This document shows, piece by piece, positions 25,040 through 38,268 of a stretch of 64,000 nucleotides of DNA. The notes under the pieces were generated by a model that made no database searches, had not been told where the DNA came from, and worked only from the letters and a program-made list of their open reading frames with translations. Position numbers and translations under genes: made by a program. The first letter of the stretch is position 1, and each line of letters begins with the position of its first letter. The stretch is from positions 132,883,282-132,947,281 of the forward strand of contig CP136062.1 in NCBI GenBank assembly GCA_032622095.1, written 5' to 3'. Source of the stretch: Siphonodentalium dalli. Lineage: Eukaryota > Mollusca > Scaphopoda > Gadilida > Siphonodentaliidae.

Positions 25040-26420
25040 CACACATGTATGTCAGATTAATCAGTCAGGTAGTTCCAAGGTAGACGTTTTAATGGATTTG
25101 GTATCTCAATGATTTTATTAGACACAAAAGTATTAACTCCCCATAGCCCCGTCATTTCTTAACAGGTTGACCTCATGTTAACAAATCTGAATCTCAGTCA
25201 CTAAAGGATCCTCCATACTATATGTAAGCTAAATAGTCCAACCTCTCTTGAGAAGACATTTTAAGAATTTCTATAGAGACATACAGTTATGTCCCTGGTC
25301 CCACCCAATTTAACCTGGTGACACCATCTGAATAAATTTGAATCCCAGACACAAAAGAACCCTTCATACTAAATATCAGTAAAATAGACCTGATGGTCCT
25401 TGTGAAGGAAGCATATTAAGAGGGGAATCTGTCCTTCGCTTGGCCCCTATTTGACCAGGTGACCCAATTTAAAAAAATCTGAATTGCAGTCAAAGAACAT
25501 TCCATGCTAAATAAGCCAACTAGTTCTTGGCTCTTGCAAAGTTATGCAAACATATTTTAAGAATTACTATGTGGTGAAATAGTTGTCTCTGGCTCTGCCC
25601 TTATTCGACTTTGTGATTCCATTTTCACAAATATGTCACCCAAGGTAATTTCATACCAAATATTAGCAAAATAGGCCATTTGATTCTTGCATAGAAGACA
25701 TATCATGAATTACTATGGAGAGAAAGAGTAATGTAGCTGGCCTTGCACCTACTTGACCTGGTGACCCTGATTGAACAAATCTGAATCACAATCACCAAAG
25801 GAGCCTCAATATTAAATATGAGCTAAATAGATCTGGTGGTTCTTTCAAAGAACACTTTTCAAGTTTGCCAAATATGTTCTAGTGAAGTGGTGGATGTGGG
25901 AGTGTTAAATGTCCTGTTGAATGATTTGAACAATACATATGATATATTGTTGTTGTAATTGGGAATTAATGATCTCTAGCAGATCTCCAGGGAATGTTTA
26001 TAAAAATGTCAGATTTCACTTGACATGTGTAGGCATACCTGGCATACAGTTAGAGCCAAAGTAAATGCTTCTTATTAATGATTCTCTGTCAAGAAATCTG
26101 AACCCCTGTCACCCAAGGATCCTTCATACCAAATATAAACCCATGGTATTTGAGATGTTTAAAATAATTACTATGGAGGGAAAGAGTTATGGCCTTGGCT
26201 TCGCAACTATTTGACCCAGTGACCTCATTTGAAGAAATCTGAATGTGAGTCACCTAGGGAACATCCACACCAAATATGAACCCATTCGGTCTTATGGTTC
26301 CAGAGGAGAAGAAGTTTAAATTGTTGACGGACAGCTGGACAGATGGACGGACGGATGAGGGACGAGGAGTGATGACTATAGCTCCACCGGAGACTTCGTC
26401 TCATGTGAGCTAAAAAATCA
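25040..26420. repeat. Dispersed repeat I (GGAAAGAGTTATGGCCCTGGC type)
   Basis: Units of about 145-150 bp, each with AACAAATCTGAATC..., a CCTTCATACCAAATAT-like phrase and AAGAATTACTATGG. The family ends ACTTCGTCTCATGTGAGCTAAAAA. Other clusters are at about 16270-16830, 47154-47690, 47850-48230 and 49255-49625. Confidence 0.8.
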
Positions 26421-26708
26421 GACTTCCGATTGGATATACAAACACATGGTTAAGTATATAAAATAGTTCAGTCAGGTTGCAGTTAGATCGTGTTTAACTA
26501 GTTTATTATGTATCAGAATAGGACAAAGATGCGTAATCCTAATAAACTGGGTGATTTTCAATAAAAAAAAATCTGAACAATAATGTCTCTGCCGAAGAAA
26601 AGACATGCTTCCTTGCCACCAATGATAGTTTTTCTAAGTCACATAGTCATAGTGAATGATAAAATGAGACTATCTGGCCAAAAAATGTTAAGGTATGGAA
26701 AATTCAGG

Positions 26709-26758
26709 CGGGGGGGGGGGGGGGGGGGGGAGATGATCAGGGCGGGGGGGGGGGGGAG
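26709..26758 (+). repeat. Poly-G tracts
   Basis: A run of about 23 G and a second of about 14 G, interrupted by AGATGATCAGGGC, within a purine-rich stretch. They could form G-quadruplexes, and they are also a place where assembly is unreliable. Another G run is at about 40771-40780. Confidence 0.9.
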
Positions 26759-27539
26759 ATAACCTAGGTCAACTTCCCCCCGGGGGGGAAGTTGATCAGG
26801 GGGGAGATAAACTGTTACACCGGGACTACTTTTCAAAGCACTTTTTCAAACTGGACCCAAAAAATTTTCAGTCCAAAAAGTTTGGCCGAGGTGGCTATGA
26901 ACAAATATGGGGTTATTCCGCTCATTTTCTTCCATATGATGAATAAGGAATAAGGAAAAAAATTCACATTTCTATAACTCTTACTGTGTTCCTTTAAAGG
27001 GGTGGTGCACTTAAGTGTAGCTATGGCAGTATAAACTTTTATTATAAATAATTATACACATGTGAATATGAGCATGCATTCAAATCAAAAATATGAAACA
27101 CAATACAAACAGACAAAATTAGAATGTTCTTTAACATTTAATTTTACACACATGGTTGTCAAACTTGTCCATCTACACCAGCGTCCACAAGCTGGCTAAT
27201 AAAATTTGAGAATAATGTATTTTCAATTTGAACAACAACAGCTGTGTGATGGCTGGGCTTATAGATTTAAGTGTCCTAAAGTTCAGCTGTTTTCACATTG
27301 TTCAAATTGACGATAGTGGGCACAAATTATTATCATGCACTGTTGGAAAGCTTTATTAGAAATGGATACACAAAGGCCAATTATCTGCGTAGGTACACAT
27401 GCAGGACTAGTGTCTGTTAAAACTGTAAATGAAAGTGTCAATGACACTGTAGCTCAACTTGGAGAGGGGATACTTTCATCTGTTACAGACAATGGAGAGA
27501 TTAGGAATGCAGAAAGTTGAAATGTCTAAGTAATACTAG

Positions 27540-28400
27540 ATGTCAACATGAAGAGATATATATATAAAATAAAATCCAAGATGGCTGCCAACATCCATGT
27601 TTTCCAATAAAATTAAAAAAAATTGATAGCTCCCATCTGGTGGTCACCCCAAAGGTCATTATGAAGCTTGGTGACATTCGGATGAGGGATGTGGTATGTA
27701 GGTGTGCTAAATTATTGTCATGCAAAGAGTAAACTCCAAGATAGCTGCCGGTGGCCATGTTTTTCATCAAAAATCATTCAAAATTGATAGCTCCCATCTA
27801 GCGGTGATCCTAAATATGCATGTAAATTTTCAATACAATTCTCCAATAAATGCGGGCTACAGGTGTGCCGATGGATTCAAATTTGAAATCAAAGATAGCT
27901 ACTGGCGGGCCAATGGCGGCCATATTTTTTTTGCGAATTTCGGAAAATATTGATGGCTACCATCTAGAGGTCACCTCAAAGACACATGGTAAGATTGGTG
28001 ATGATCGGATGAAGGATGTAGCCTGCAGGGTGTGCCAATGGATTTAGTCATGCAAAGAGCAGAATCCAAGATGGCCACTGGCAGCCAATATTTTGCAACG
28101 AAATTAGAATAAATTCGATGAATCCCACCTGAGGGATGTGGTCTGCAGGGTGTCAAAGGATTGAGTCATGCAAAGAGTAAAATTCAAGATGACTGCCGGC
28201 AGCTTTGTTTTTAAGGATTTGAGGAAAAAAATTTATGGCTCTCATCTGGAGGTTACCTCGATGTCCCATATGAAGTTTTGTGTTGATTGGATGAGAGATG
28301 AGATGCTAAATGAAATTGTTGATGGACGACGGACGCCAACCCATGGTAATACATGTAGATTAAACTTGACTTGGTCAAGTTGGGCTAAAAATGTAGGAAC
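27540..28400. repeat. Dispersed repeat H, second cluster
   Basis: AATCCAAGATGGCTGCC, CTCCAAGATAGCTGCCGG and AATCCAAGATGGCCACTGG units, ending GTCAAGTTGGGCTAAAAA. Short ORFs here are repeat translations. Confidence 0.75.
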
Positions 28401-29223
28401 TAAAGAACCATAACTCAGAACTAAGGGCCATTTAGGCCATAACACAGGTAAAATAAATCGGATAAAGCTGGTTTTTGAACTCAATTAAGATATTGTTGTG
28501 AAAGATTGATATACACAATATGAATGTAATTGGTTGATGCTTGTACAAGATATAGCGCAGTCATAACATTACTAAAAATAGGCAAAATAAGAGACGTAAC
28601 TCAGGTAAAATACATTGGACAAACCTGGTTTTCTAAATCAATTGAAATAGTGAAATAGAAAGGTCTACATACTAGTAACAAACATGAATGTAATCAGTTG
28701 CATTTGTTCAAGTTATTGCACTAACAGACATCAAATTTCCATTTAAAAAAAAGACGAACTGAGGTAACTCAGGTAAAAAGTTTATTTAGACAAATCTGGT
28801 TTTTGAACTTGTTCTAGATATTGTTGTAAAAGATCCATATACAAAATATCAATGAAATTGGTTGACGTTTGTTCATGTTATCATGCTAGCGGACATAAAA
28901 TTGCTAAAATAGAAACAAATGGCATAACTCTGGTTAGAAAGTCGGGCTGCCCTGATTTCTGTGTGAGTAACAATAAACTAACATACCAAAAATTGTCAGA
29001 ATCCATCAATAAATGGCTATGTTATATAATAGCTTTGGGTCCACCCGCCCGCCAACTGTCGAGTTTTGATAAAAACACTGGACTAAAAAGTTTAAACTAA
29101 ACCGGTAACTGTATAAATGCACACACTTCAAATCTAAAGAGAGGAACTAACAGTCTGTTTGAACTTATTTCAACATGTCTAAGCCAAAAAAAAATAATTA
29201 AATGTGTCGTCATGAACACATCT

Positions 29224-29473
29224 TTAACCCTTTCATGACAGGAGCAGCACTGGTTCAGCATTAAAGATCATGTGCCAGTGCATTCTGTTATATATGCGAG
29301 TCTCACATAGGGAGCCTCACATATAAAAGAGAATACTCTGGCTTACAAGGTCAAAGTAAATATTGTTAGGCCAATGCATTCTCTTATATATGGAGACTCT
29401 CATATAGATAAGAGAATGCATATTTGCACAGGTTTCACAAAATTTCAGGAAGCTCCAGTTATGAAAGGGTTAA
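29224..29473. mobile_element. TTAA MITE family A, copy 4 (opposite orientation)
   Basis: TTAACCCTTTCATGACAGGA to TATGAAAGGGTTAA. The interior order is the reverse complement of copies 1-3. Confidence 0.85.
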
Positions 29474-29499
29474 ATAGTAATGAAATCAATGATGTGTTC

Positions 29500-30860
29500 A
29501 TATAACATGTAATGTATTCACCTAATTTCAATTTTGTTAAAAGTGATGTGAAACACTCTGCTGGGGTGATCGAATTGGAATACATATTACATAATAAAGT
29601 AATGGTAGCCGTTTTCGTAAATTAAATATCCAAATTCATTCTTTTATATAAATTATATTCAGCGATTCTCATTGACATACTGTATTAATTGCCATTTGTT
29701 TTTCAGAGTAAATCTTTACAATTTTGAGTAGTTCAGATGGTGTGTTTTCTTAAAATGTACATTGATTCAGTGGGCAGAGTGCAGGGATACTAAATAATCA
29801 GTTTGATTGATTGATTGAAATAAGTACAAAATATGTCTTTAAAATGGTTGCATATACATTGTCAAGGTGCTTGGATTTATGCTTGCATGCAACAAACTGT
29901 ATGAAAATATCAGATGTACATGTACATGTAGAAATTTCGCCTCCCGCATCATTTACACAGTGAGACAACTTCTTAACCCTCTAACAGTGATGTAAGGATT
30001 GTGACTAATAAGGAAGTTAAAGCATATTTATCAGCTACATGTATACTTGGTTGTCTTCAATTTCACCAAATTGTTATATACCCATGGGGCCATTCATCTA
30101 ATTCTGCAGCAATTATTGAAAATAAAAATTGTGATCAAAATCTTTTTCATAGCAACTATTTGTCATATACAATGTGGAAGTTTCAGATGATAAGCAAGAG
30201 ACTTGGTACCAATACCAGTATATCTACAGTTCCAGATGTTGTTTGGCATTTTCACACCTTTATATGCCCATAGATGCATACAAAATTACATTGATTGCAT
30301 ACATATCTACATATAAAGTTAATTATCTAAGTCAGGTCATAGACATAAATGTACTTGGAGCAGCACCATTTTTGGTTTAAACTTATTGAACTTCAAACAA
30401 ACAAGTGTGCAGAAGGACAGACAATTCAGGCATACAAAAAAAATATTTGTGTTTCTGTTATAAAAGTGTGATCAAATAGAAATTTAGAATAATCTTGCTC
30501 AAAGTAGTTATTTTTTTACAAATATAAATCCAAATTTACATCACACACCGTCATTGTAATATATTAATTCAATTCAATGACTCCCGATGGCCGAATCAAT
30601 TGCACTGGTTTATCGTCGTTTGTTGTGTCCCGAATCGAAATGTAAATATTTACAATTGCTCGTTGTTCAGGCGATGTTTTCTACGGAGTGGTGTGGTTGA
30701 TTTCATTGAGATTTTCGGCGATGTTAATAGAATTCTACATTCCTCCAGTTGGCACAGCGCCTGAGTACTAGCTTATCAGTTTCATGCACCCGAACAAGTC
30801 CATATTATGTCTTTAACGGAAATTCGTCAGGGCAGGATAGGAACATAGGAAAATTATTAC
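29500..30860. repeat. Region related in inverse orientation to the 52.4-53.2 kb element
   Basis: AAGTGATGTGAAACACTC at about 29542 and CGAATCGAAATGTAAATATT at about 30632 match the complement of the interior at 53075-53095 and 52885-52915, as does the CACCCGAACAAGT end near 30800. A likely longer, decayed family member; ends undefined. Confidence 0.5.
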
Positions 30861-32220
30861 TATTATTTTCATTTTTTTTTTCATTTTAGTCAAAATATAA
30901 ATCAAAACCTCACAAAGTTCTTACTGAAATAGTTCTTTCACAACACCTGAATCAGTGAAAACAATACAAAGGTCATGAAAATAATTTTTGCACATGTGTT
31001 AAATCATCATTTCAATTTTTTTGGGAGAACATGTCAATTTCAAGATAAAAATTCACTTCTAATAGATATACAAAGTTCCATGATTCTAGCATAAAAGAAA
31101 TGGTGACATGTCAGTGTTCAGTTTAATAGGTCATAAAAAAATTTATCAGGGTAGGAGGCTCAAACATGGGTATTGGGCAGTAAACATGTACAAGTAATTG
31201 TATAAACAGGTATTGCGGTATACTTGTATACAGTAGATGTACTAGTAGGTACTAGTAGGTTTAGCAGAAACACAGATAATCTTTCTGTAGGCCTCATGTT
31301 AGTCCCAGTTTCCTTCAACATAAACCATCTAGTGAAATTGTTTGGGATAATGCGGATTTACAGCGAAGCCCCGTGTGTACTAGAATGTCTTTCAATAGAA
31401 GACTTTACGTCCAGACCCAGTGAAGTAATTTTTTGTCAGTTTTAATAAATTTTACCCTACAAATACATGGTGCTCTATAGTATATCAGAAAGAGTACATC
31501 TTAATCATAATGATGTACCTGTATTATAATATAACTTTTACGTTAAATTGTGCATAGAATTAGCAGTAATCTCGTATTTATGTAAATGTGATAAAATATA
31601 TTTTTCGCACTGGTACACTAAATTTAGTACTACTTTCAGTTGGCAACTCTTGTGGAGTTCAGAACAAATATAATATTTTCTATGGAATAAGCCGGTTTAC
31701 AGTACTTAAGGATTGTAACATGCATTGGGGATTTTCAGTAATGATTAGTTACATGCATTGGGGATTGTAGGTGAGTGGATCAACAACGCTAAACCCCGAT
31801 ATAAAAAGAGATATATACGGGGTTTTCAACATAAAACAGAATTATCCCAACCAATTTCACTAGCTGGTTTACGTCGAAGGCAACTTGGTCTAGCCGTCAA
31901 AGGCAACTTGGTCTAGCCTCATGTGTACTAAATGAGGGCCTACCGGTATCTCTTTCCGGAGTATAAAATAATAGAAGATATGACTGGAAACACTTCTATC
32001 AATCAATATTGATTTATATTGATATTTTCTTATATATTAAATGCGATAACCAATTTTTTTATACTATTTTTAGATTTTTTTTATGTTGGCGATAATCAAT
32101 TGGGAATTCAAAATAAAATTAATATTAATTGATAGAGACATTTCCGGACAGGGATCTTCAATTCATATCTATTATTTTGTCTGAAGAAAACTATAAAAAA
32201 AAAACTTGTTATAGGAATTA
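30860..32220. other. Intergenic sequence downstream of the ASB-type gene
   Basis: AT-rich sequence. The only structure seen is a direct repeat of AAGGCAACTTGGTCTAGCC at 31877 and 31899 and a doubled ACATGCATTGGGGATT at 31719 and 31751. Confidence 0.5.
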
Positions 32221-32248
32221 AGAGACCATCTTTAATGGCAAACAAACA

Positions 32249-33265
32249 TCACTTCAAAAGCAAATAATTTTTCAAAATGGTGGGCAAAGGCAAATCGTCT
32301 GTATGCTTAACAAAATTTTTACCATTAAAAGAGTCAGTAATGAAAAACCTAATTGTTCTCCGGCATTGTTGCTTGAGTGATAGTGGCTCGCAGGTGAAAG
32401 AGTCCAGAATAGCGAATGTAGGTCTGTCTGCACAGTTATTGACAGCCAAAGCGGCTCTTGCTCTTGAGATTTCACAATTTGAAGCACCAGCTGCTAATAT
32501 AAGCTTGAGGATTTCCATATTTCCATGTTTTCCAGCCCAGAATAACGGTGAGTTGTCATTAATGTAGATAGGTAACTGTGGACCTTTGAGATTACTTCCA
32601 TGAATAATCAACAGTTTAAGAACCATTGCACTGGATCTGTACATCAGGGCCGTGAGGAGAGGGGTGTAGTTATATCTGTCAGTTTTGTTGACACTAGCAC
32701 CATTTTGAATGAGATATTCCACTAAGTTGGGCATTTCTTGTCTTGCCGCCATCCATAATGCAGTATGTCCGAAATTGTCCACCGAATCTATATCTGCGCC
32801 GCAATCAACTAAATTTATCACACCTTCAACAAAATGCATTCTGCATGCTGTGACGATAGGAGGCTCAATTCTATTTAAATGGTCTTTACTGCATTTGTTC
32901 AAATCAATGTTCCCATTCTTCTCTTGATGTCGCATAAGCATATGAAACACCTCAAAGTTTCTTTTGTATAAAGAAAGTGACAAGACTGTTGATCCCTTAA
33001 CTGACAGGTTTGCGTCCAAATCTGGATATGATAGCAGAATATTCCGCACAGCACTCACACAATTTGAAATCACAGCCATGTACAGATCATACACAAGTGA
33101 AGACTGTGTGTAATCATTGCAAGCACGGAATGGTGTTATGTTTGGGTGTTTATTTCCAGTCATAACGAGATTTTCTGGAGACTGTATATGTTTTGTTTCT
33201 GGGCAGGAAGTAGCGATCATTTCCTGACTGGTACTATGATACAGGAGACAAGAGAGTAAATCCAT
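32249..33265 (-). CDS. Ankyrin repeat and SOCS box (ASB-type) protein
   Basis: A single open exon of 338 residues. Ankyrin signatures run through about residues 85-275: GADIDSVDNFGHTALWMAA, then NGASVNKTDRYNYTPLLTA, then NDNSPLFWAGKHGNMEILKL. The C-terminus (about 293-338) is a SOCS box: PLSLKQQCRRTIRFF for the elongin-C contact and DLPLPTILKNYLLL, whose LPLP fits the cullin-5 box. Known: ASB proteins are substrate receptors of cullin-5 E3 ubiquitin ligases, with the ankyrin part choosing the substrate. The ATG at 33265 is chosen because an in-frame stop lies a few bases upstream. A CTCAG at about 33276 could be a splice acceptor, so a 5' UTR exon is likely. An ATTAAA polyadenylation signal lies at 32231-32236 just past the stop. 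The ASB number cannot be assigned; the substrate is unknown. Confidence 0.9.
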   Translation of the reverse strand: MDLLSCLLYHSTSQEMIATSCPETKHIQSPENLVMTGNKHPNITPFRACNDYTQSSLVYDLYMAVISNCVSAVRNILLSYPDLDANLSVKGSTVLSLSLYKRNFEVFHMLMRHQEKNGNIDLNKCSKDHLNRIEPPIVTACRMHFVEGVINLVDCGADIDSVDNFGHTALWMAARQEMPNLVEYLIQNGASVNKTDRYNYTPLLTALMYRSSAMVLKLLIIHGSNLKGPQLPIYINDNSPLFWAGKHGNMEILKLILAAGASNCEISRARAALAVNNCADRPTFAILDSFTCEPLSLKQQCRRTIRFFITDSFNGKNFVKHTDDLPLPTILKNYLLLK

Positions 33266-33269
33266 AACA

Positions 33270-35500
33270 ATTCAACTGAGATTGATGAAGAGTTAATTAT
33301 CATATCAGTCTTTGTCACAACTAAAGTAATTTTTAGATAAGTTCTTTATGCAGTGCACCAAAGTCAAACCAACACCACAAATGCAGAAAATGCTGGTACA
33401 TGTACATCTACATGTATGACCCTAGACTACATACAAATGTAGCCTTGGCACTGTAAATAGCTATCTTCTAAGGATTCTCCAAGAACAAGAAGAGAAATGT
33501 CATTTATTCCATATGAAAGAGTCCAGATCCTAGAACTACATATAGCAGCATAGCTCTGTGGCTGGGTGTATTTGAAAATTAATACATATGCAACATCTCT
33601 TATTCACTACTGACTCTGGTATCAATTAATCAATCTGAATGCTTAGCAAAGCCCATCTGGCCACACGGGTGCACGTGCTGTGGATAACGCATTCGCATGT
33701 TAACATATGCAGTAGCCGGTAGGCATCCCATTAATTTGTTATCCCTGTCGGAATGATAATCTGTTGCAGGCTGCAGCAAACTGTCACCAGACACTACTCA
33801 ACGGCGAGTCTTTCAGTGCGATGATAAGCACTAGTCTTTGCAAAGTATCATATAAATGATTTTCACAAAAATCAATTAACCTCCTTTGAACAGATTCGGA
33901 GAACAATTTCCTGGCATTATTAGTCCAGAAAATATCATTAGAACTTGAATGTAAATCAGTACAAATCACGAAAATTGATTCATGTTTACGTCAATCCCGA
34001 ACGGAAATACGGTTAACATCAGGAAGTTGCAACATTTCCACGCGCTGATTGGTCAAAAATAACGCGCACCTGCTGTCTGCTACAATGTCGAGTTGTTTGC
34101 TGCTACAATGTCGTATTGTTTGCAACACTTTTACTACAGTGTATACTGAGCGTGTATCCCTTTGGAAAACTTGAAACCAAAAACAAGCAAGCGCATGATA
34201 TACAGGCTGGAAAAATCAATGGCGATTGCTTCCAAGAATTTAAAATTATAATTAATTTATTGAGGTTTGACATCTGTTGATTCAGCAGACGACATGGCTT
34301 ACAGAAGAATGAAAACAATTTACACCCATCATAAGTATAGGGACCACTATGGAAATAGGAGGGATGTTTTGGTCCTTCTTTCGTTGTTATCACTGGGAAT
34401 GATATATTTAATTATAGAGGCTGACCAGGATTAGTAATAAAATTTATTAATATTAATACCACCGACTAACCATCTCAAAAACTTTTTTCAATTTGTATAC
34501 ATGTGACAACTTCTGTATTTATAATTGCATAGATTTGTATCATTACCAATAAATAAACTAATCTAATCTAATCTAATCCACAATACCAATGGATGATTTT
34601 GTGGATTTTCACTATGCCTGTGACATATTTTATACCAACACATAATTTGTGACATAAAGATTAAAATAACAGTAAGAAATTTAATACTTGTTTATTTCAA
34701 AATGTACTTTAAATGTAAGGAATTGACATTATAATTCTTATTAAATTAAATTTGATAGGACCCCCATATGATCTATAATTCATTATTTCATATTACATTT
34801 AAGGGCCCTATAAGAGCTCTCTAGGAATTTCACACCATGGAGACATTGGGCTTTGATCAATCTAATCTCTTATTTTGACAGCACTATATAAAAACACCAC
34901 TTCCTTTATGGAAATTATTCTTCAAAACTAGAATCAGGAAAACATAATAATGTGAAACCAGCCTTAGATATTCCAACCTCAAATACCAGTCGACGTAAAC
35001 ATCTCCGTAATAATTATAATATTACTCAGATGAATTTATATGATATACAGATGAATTTATATGATATACTGAGTCGAAATTTATGTCGACTGCTCAAATA
35101 CCTGATACACATGTACCAGCAATCCTCAGTAGTTTTGTATTTTTGTGGATCCCCATCATTTCAGGATCTAACTTATATGGCATTCCTAGCTTTATAACAC
35201 ATCAGCAACACAACAGAAGAAACCACAACAGAATTGCAACAAATTAAAAAAGATATTTGTGTACACTTATGTACTTGTGTAACCTTGTGTTATGATCCAT
35301 AAATTCATTATCATTCTATAAATATGAGATGGTACCAACAAGCTCTTAGCTAAGATACTGCCAAATATATTCTTATTTATTAATAACAAACCAAAGCCGG
35401 ACACTTTGAGTGGTATATAGACTATATCTGATTTTGTGACATCACCAATTATTATCTAATAGATGCTGCTGTTTTGAATTTTGAACTACCACAGTCTACA
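33270..35500. other. Upstream region of the ASB-type gene and intergenic DNA
   Basis: Besides the CCAAT-like region near 34050, there is a TCTAATC microsatellite at 34558-34578 and a doubled ATGAATTTATATGATATAC near 35030. No coding sequence could be supported. Confidence 0.5.
34020..34075 (-). promoter_or_regulatory. Possible CCAAT-box promoter region upstream of the ASB-type gene
   Basis: On the minus strand a CCAAT box (plus-strand ATTGG at 34048-34052) sits inside GCGCG-flanked sequence. It is followed by an Ets-like CTTCC and, near 33985, a CRE-like TGACGTAA. This lies about 0.75 kb upstream of the ASB start codon, consistent with a promoter and a 5' UTR exon between. Motif-based inference only. 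Confidence 0.3.
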
Positions 35501-35502
35501 CC

Positions 35503-35675
35503 CTGCAGGGTAGTCCAAAAAATTAGACTTTCGGATTAAGAGGAATTTTAATATTTGGACATTTACGAACCTCTTAACCCTTATAAGGATTAAGATAATC
35601 GTAAATGTCCAAATATTAAAATATATCTTAATCCGATTAGTCTAATTTGTTGGACTACTAGTACTGCAGGGTGAG
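35503..35675. mobile_element. Palindromic MITE with CTGCAGGG ends
   Basis: CTGCAGGGTAGTCCAA faces TTGGACTAC and CTGCAGGG, with inner arms around TTTGGACATTTACGA. The whole unit folds into one hairpin. Confidence 0.7.
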
Positions 35676-36209
35676 TGAAAAGTGATCGAAATTCGTAATA
35701 CATGTATGAAATATAATTTAATAGATAATTACATGTACGGTAGCTCGTTTTGGATGTGTGCCTGACCTTCGACCCTACGAGGCTAAAACTGATAGCAGGC
35801 TTTCCGCTAGTAGGGCAGGGGGTCCCTTTAAGGGTCCAATTCCCCCAGCCAATTTTTCCCCTTCTGTCATACAACAGGACATATTCCATATGTATAAACT
35901 ATAAAGGTATAAAGATGTTTACTTCTCAATTTTGTTGGGACAGTACTAAGAAATTTAAATAGTTGACAACTTTATTTGATTTCTAGCGAGAATACACACT
36001 CGGACCGATTTAACACTAAAAGTTGGATGTTTGTAGGCTGGAGCTAACATTCAACTGTTCCATTTAGAATATAGAGTACACTTTATTTAGTATTTACTGA
36101 AATGCTCCGGATTCTGAATGAGCACACCCGGCTCTGAACGTTGCACACTAGCTCCAACCTGCAGGCGCAGTTAGATGAACTGAGGAAGTGATAGAACCCG
36201 ACATCGCTA

Positions 36210-36423
36210 GAACATATGCTTTGGAGTCCTCGCATATATAAGAGAATGCATTGGCCTAAAAAAAATCTTTTTTTACCATTTTTTCTTACATTCTTTAACA
36301 ATTTTATAATTTTTAATGTGTTAAGCCAATGCATTCTCTTATATATGCGAGGCGACCTATGGTCGACTCGCATATATAAGAGAATGCATTGGCACAGGGC
36401 CCTTCTGTTGGGTAAAGGGTTAA
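36210..36423. mobile_element. TTAA MITE family B, left-truncated copy
   Basis: It matches the right half of 8230-8643, including both hairpin stems, and ends GTTGGGTAAAGGGTTAA at 36423. The left terminus is missing. Confidence 0.8.
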
Positions 36424-36889
36424 CTGTTGAACAACGCAAGCTAGGCCTTCACCACCGGTGATCTATAACCTGGCAATTAATTTTTATCAAATAAATTTTC
36501 TAGGTTTTAAAGTTATTGCGGTTGATAGCATAGTAACTTGGGTAGAAAATGGATGCAAAACAATCAGCAAATATACTCTCTGATTCTTTTATTGGCCGAT
36601 ACAACAAAAGTAGGTCCACTAGTGTTTCCACGACATTGAAAACATTGACTGCATTTTCCCCTCGGCGGATACAGGACCCGTTCCCCAAAACCTGGCGGAA
36701 AGCCTGCTGATAGTCACCAAACTATTTAGTAGTAATTTGTGTTTGTTTAGTCTAACTTTAGATAAACTTATAATACTAGTAGGTCAATGGAACCCATTAG
36801 GCGCTAATACTGATTGAACAGAATCAGGTAGTAGCGCCATAGGGTCTAGCCAACCTGCTGAATATCAGAATCACAGGCCTTCTCAACTG

Positions 36890-37007
36890 TGAGTGATAAA
36901 TAATTAAAATATTTTTTTATTAATATTTACCTATAAGTATAGATCTACTTATAGGTAAATATTAATAAAATTTCTATTTTAATTATTTATCACTCACTGT
37001 TTAGAAG
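36890..37007. repeat. AT-rich inverted repeat centred on AGATCT
   Basis: Arms of about 50 bp around TAGATCTA at 36939-36946; GAGTGATAAATAATTAAAAT faces its complement. Confidence 0.85.
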
Positions 37008-37572
37008 TAGCAACCTCACTTCCACAGTTTCATTTCCAGTGCCTATCTGGACACATGTTAAATCGCAATGTTTATTCTATTGTAAACTCACTTTATACCA
37101 GGATTATTTCCTTTTTCCTACTATCTATGACAACTTACTCTTATTCTATTTACTTTTTAAAGTATTTTTATACTCCATTTGTTCATATTTATTTGCATCT
37201 TCCTGAAATAGTGGTTTAAAATTGTTTTATATCACCTAATTTTGCTGGTGAAAAAAGTGGCAGAAAACAGAGGCGAGACAAACTGCTTACTATTTTTTTT
37301 AGATTGTATGGGCACTGATTTTAGTAATGGCTAAGAAATTTGGGCTCTTCTTGCTCCCCCAACGAAGCCCAAACCGTACAAACATTTTATTTCAAAGCCC
37401 GAACTTAAAAAAATTTGCCCAAAAAAAATAATTTTGGGAATTTTTTTGTTTTTGCTTTCACATATGCTTGTAGTTGTAGTTATCTCCCCCTCTGTGAAAA
37501 CATAAATATCTAAACAATCACATGTACTTTTCCAAAAACCTTTGAGGTTGCTATTAGAAGGCCTGTGATCAG

Positions 37573-37720
37573 AATCACAGAAGTTGGAATCACTTACTTT
37601 TATGCCACTTTTAGAGATTATCCAGGGGAGTTATAGTTTTATCATTTTTTGCATATAATTCCCATGGATAATCTCTAAAAGTGGCATAAAATTAAAAGTC
37701 AGTGATTCCAACTTCTGTGA
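37573..37720. repeat. Inverted repeat with GAAGTTGGAATCAC arms
   Basis: TATGCCACTTTTAGAGATTA and its complement form arms of about 50 bp around an AT-rich loop. Confidence 0.85.
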
Positions 37721-37883
37721 GTGTGATCAGACAGGTCAGGGAGAACCCAAAATCGATGTACTAAACCTCGATTTGTGTAAACAACCTCGAACGAGGTTCT
37801 TCGAGAACATGTGACCACTGGTGATATAGTGTGTAGTATTTTATCTTACACCTACCCCGCTGGACAAAACAAGTGTCCACTGC

Positions 37884-38140
37884 CACCGCGGTGTACTTGC
37901 CGTTCGGCCGCGGTGTCACTTTGTGTAACCGCGGTTGAGCAGTGAGCACCGCGGTCAAACGGCAAGTACACCGCGGCCGAACGGCAAGTACACACCGGCT
38001 GAACTGCAACTACACCGCGGCCGAACGGCAACTACACCGCAGCCGAACGGCAACTACACCGCAGCCGAACTGCAGTCAGCCGGTGGAGCCGCGGTGTAGT
38101 TGCAGTTCGACCGCGGTGGCAACGCAAACCGCACCGCGGT
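37884..38140. repeat. GC-rich ~22-bp minisatellite of CCGCGGCCGAACGGCAA type
   Basis: Repeats of CACCGCGGCCGAACGGCAAC occur first inverted and then direct, so the core can also form hairpins. Its composition is very unlike the AT-rich surroundings. Confidence 0.8.
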
Positions 38141-38179
38141 TAAGTGGACACTTGTTTTGTCCAGCGCCGGCAGCGGGGT

Positions 38180-38268
38180 ATGGGAGGCCAAATTCACATT
38201 AAATAATTAATTGTGCTTGATTGCACTCAAGCACAATTAATTATTAAATGTGAATTTGGCCTCCCATA
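38180..38268. repeat. Hairpin with GGCCTCCCATA ends
   Basis: TGGGAGGCCAAATTCACATT faces its complement across a TGATTGCA loop. The arms are about 40 bp. Confidence 0.85.

Noticed and set aside
33784..33980. Minus ORF (NARKLFSESVQRRLIDF...) considered as an upstream exon of the ASB-type gene
   Set aside because: An in-frame stop directly before the ASB start codon prevents coding continuity, the only donors are weak, and no family was recognised. It may be 5' UTR.
36489..36715. Protein-like readings on both strands (plus MDAKQSANILSDSF; minus NVFNVVETLVDLLLLYRP)
   Set aside because: Both frames look equally plausible, no splice support was convincing, and neither matches a family known to me.
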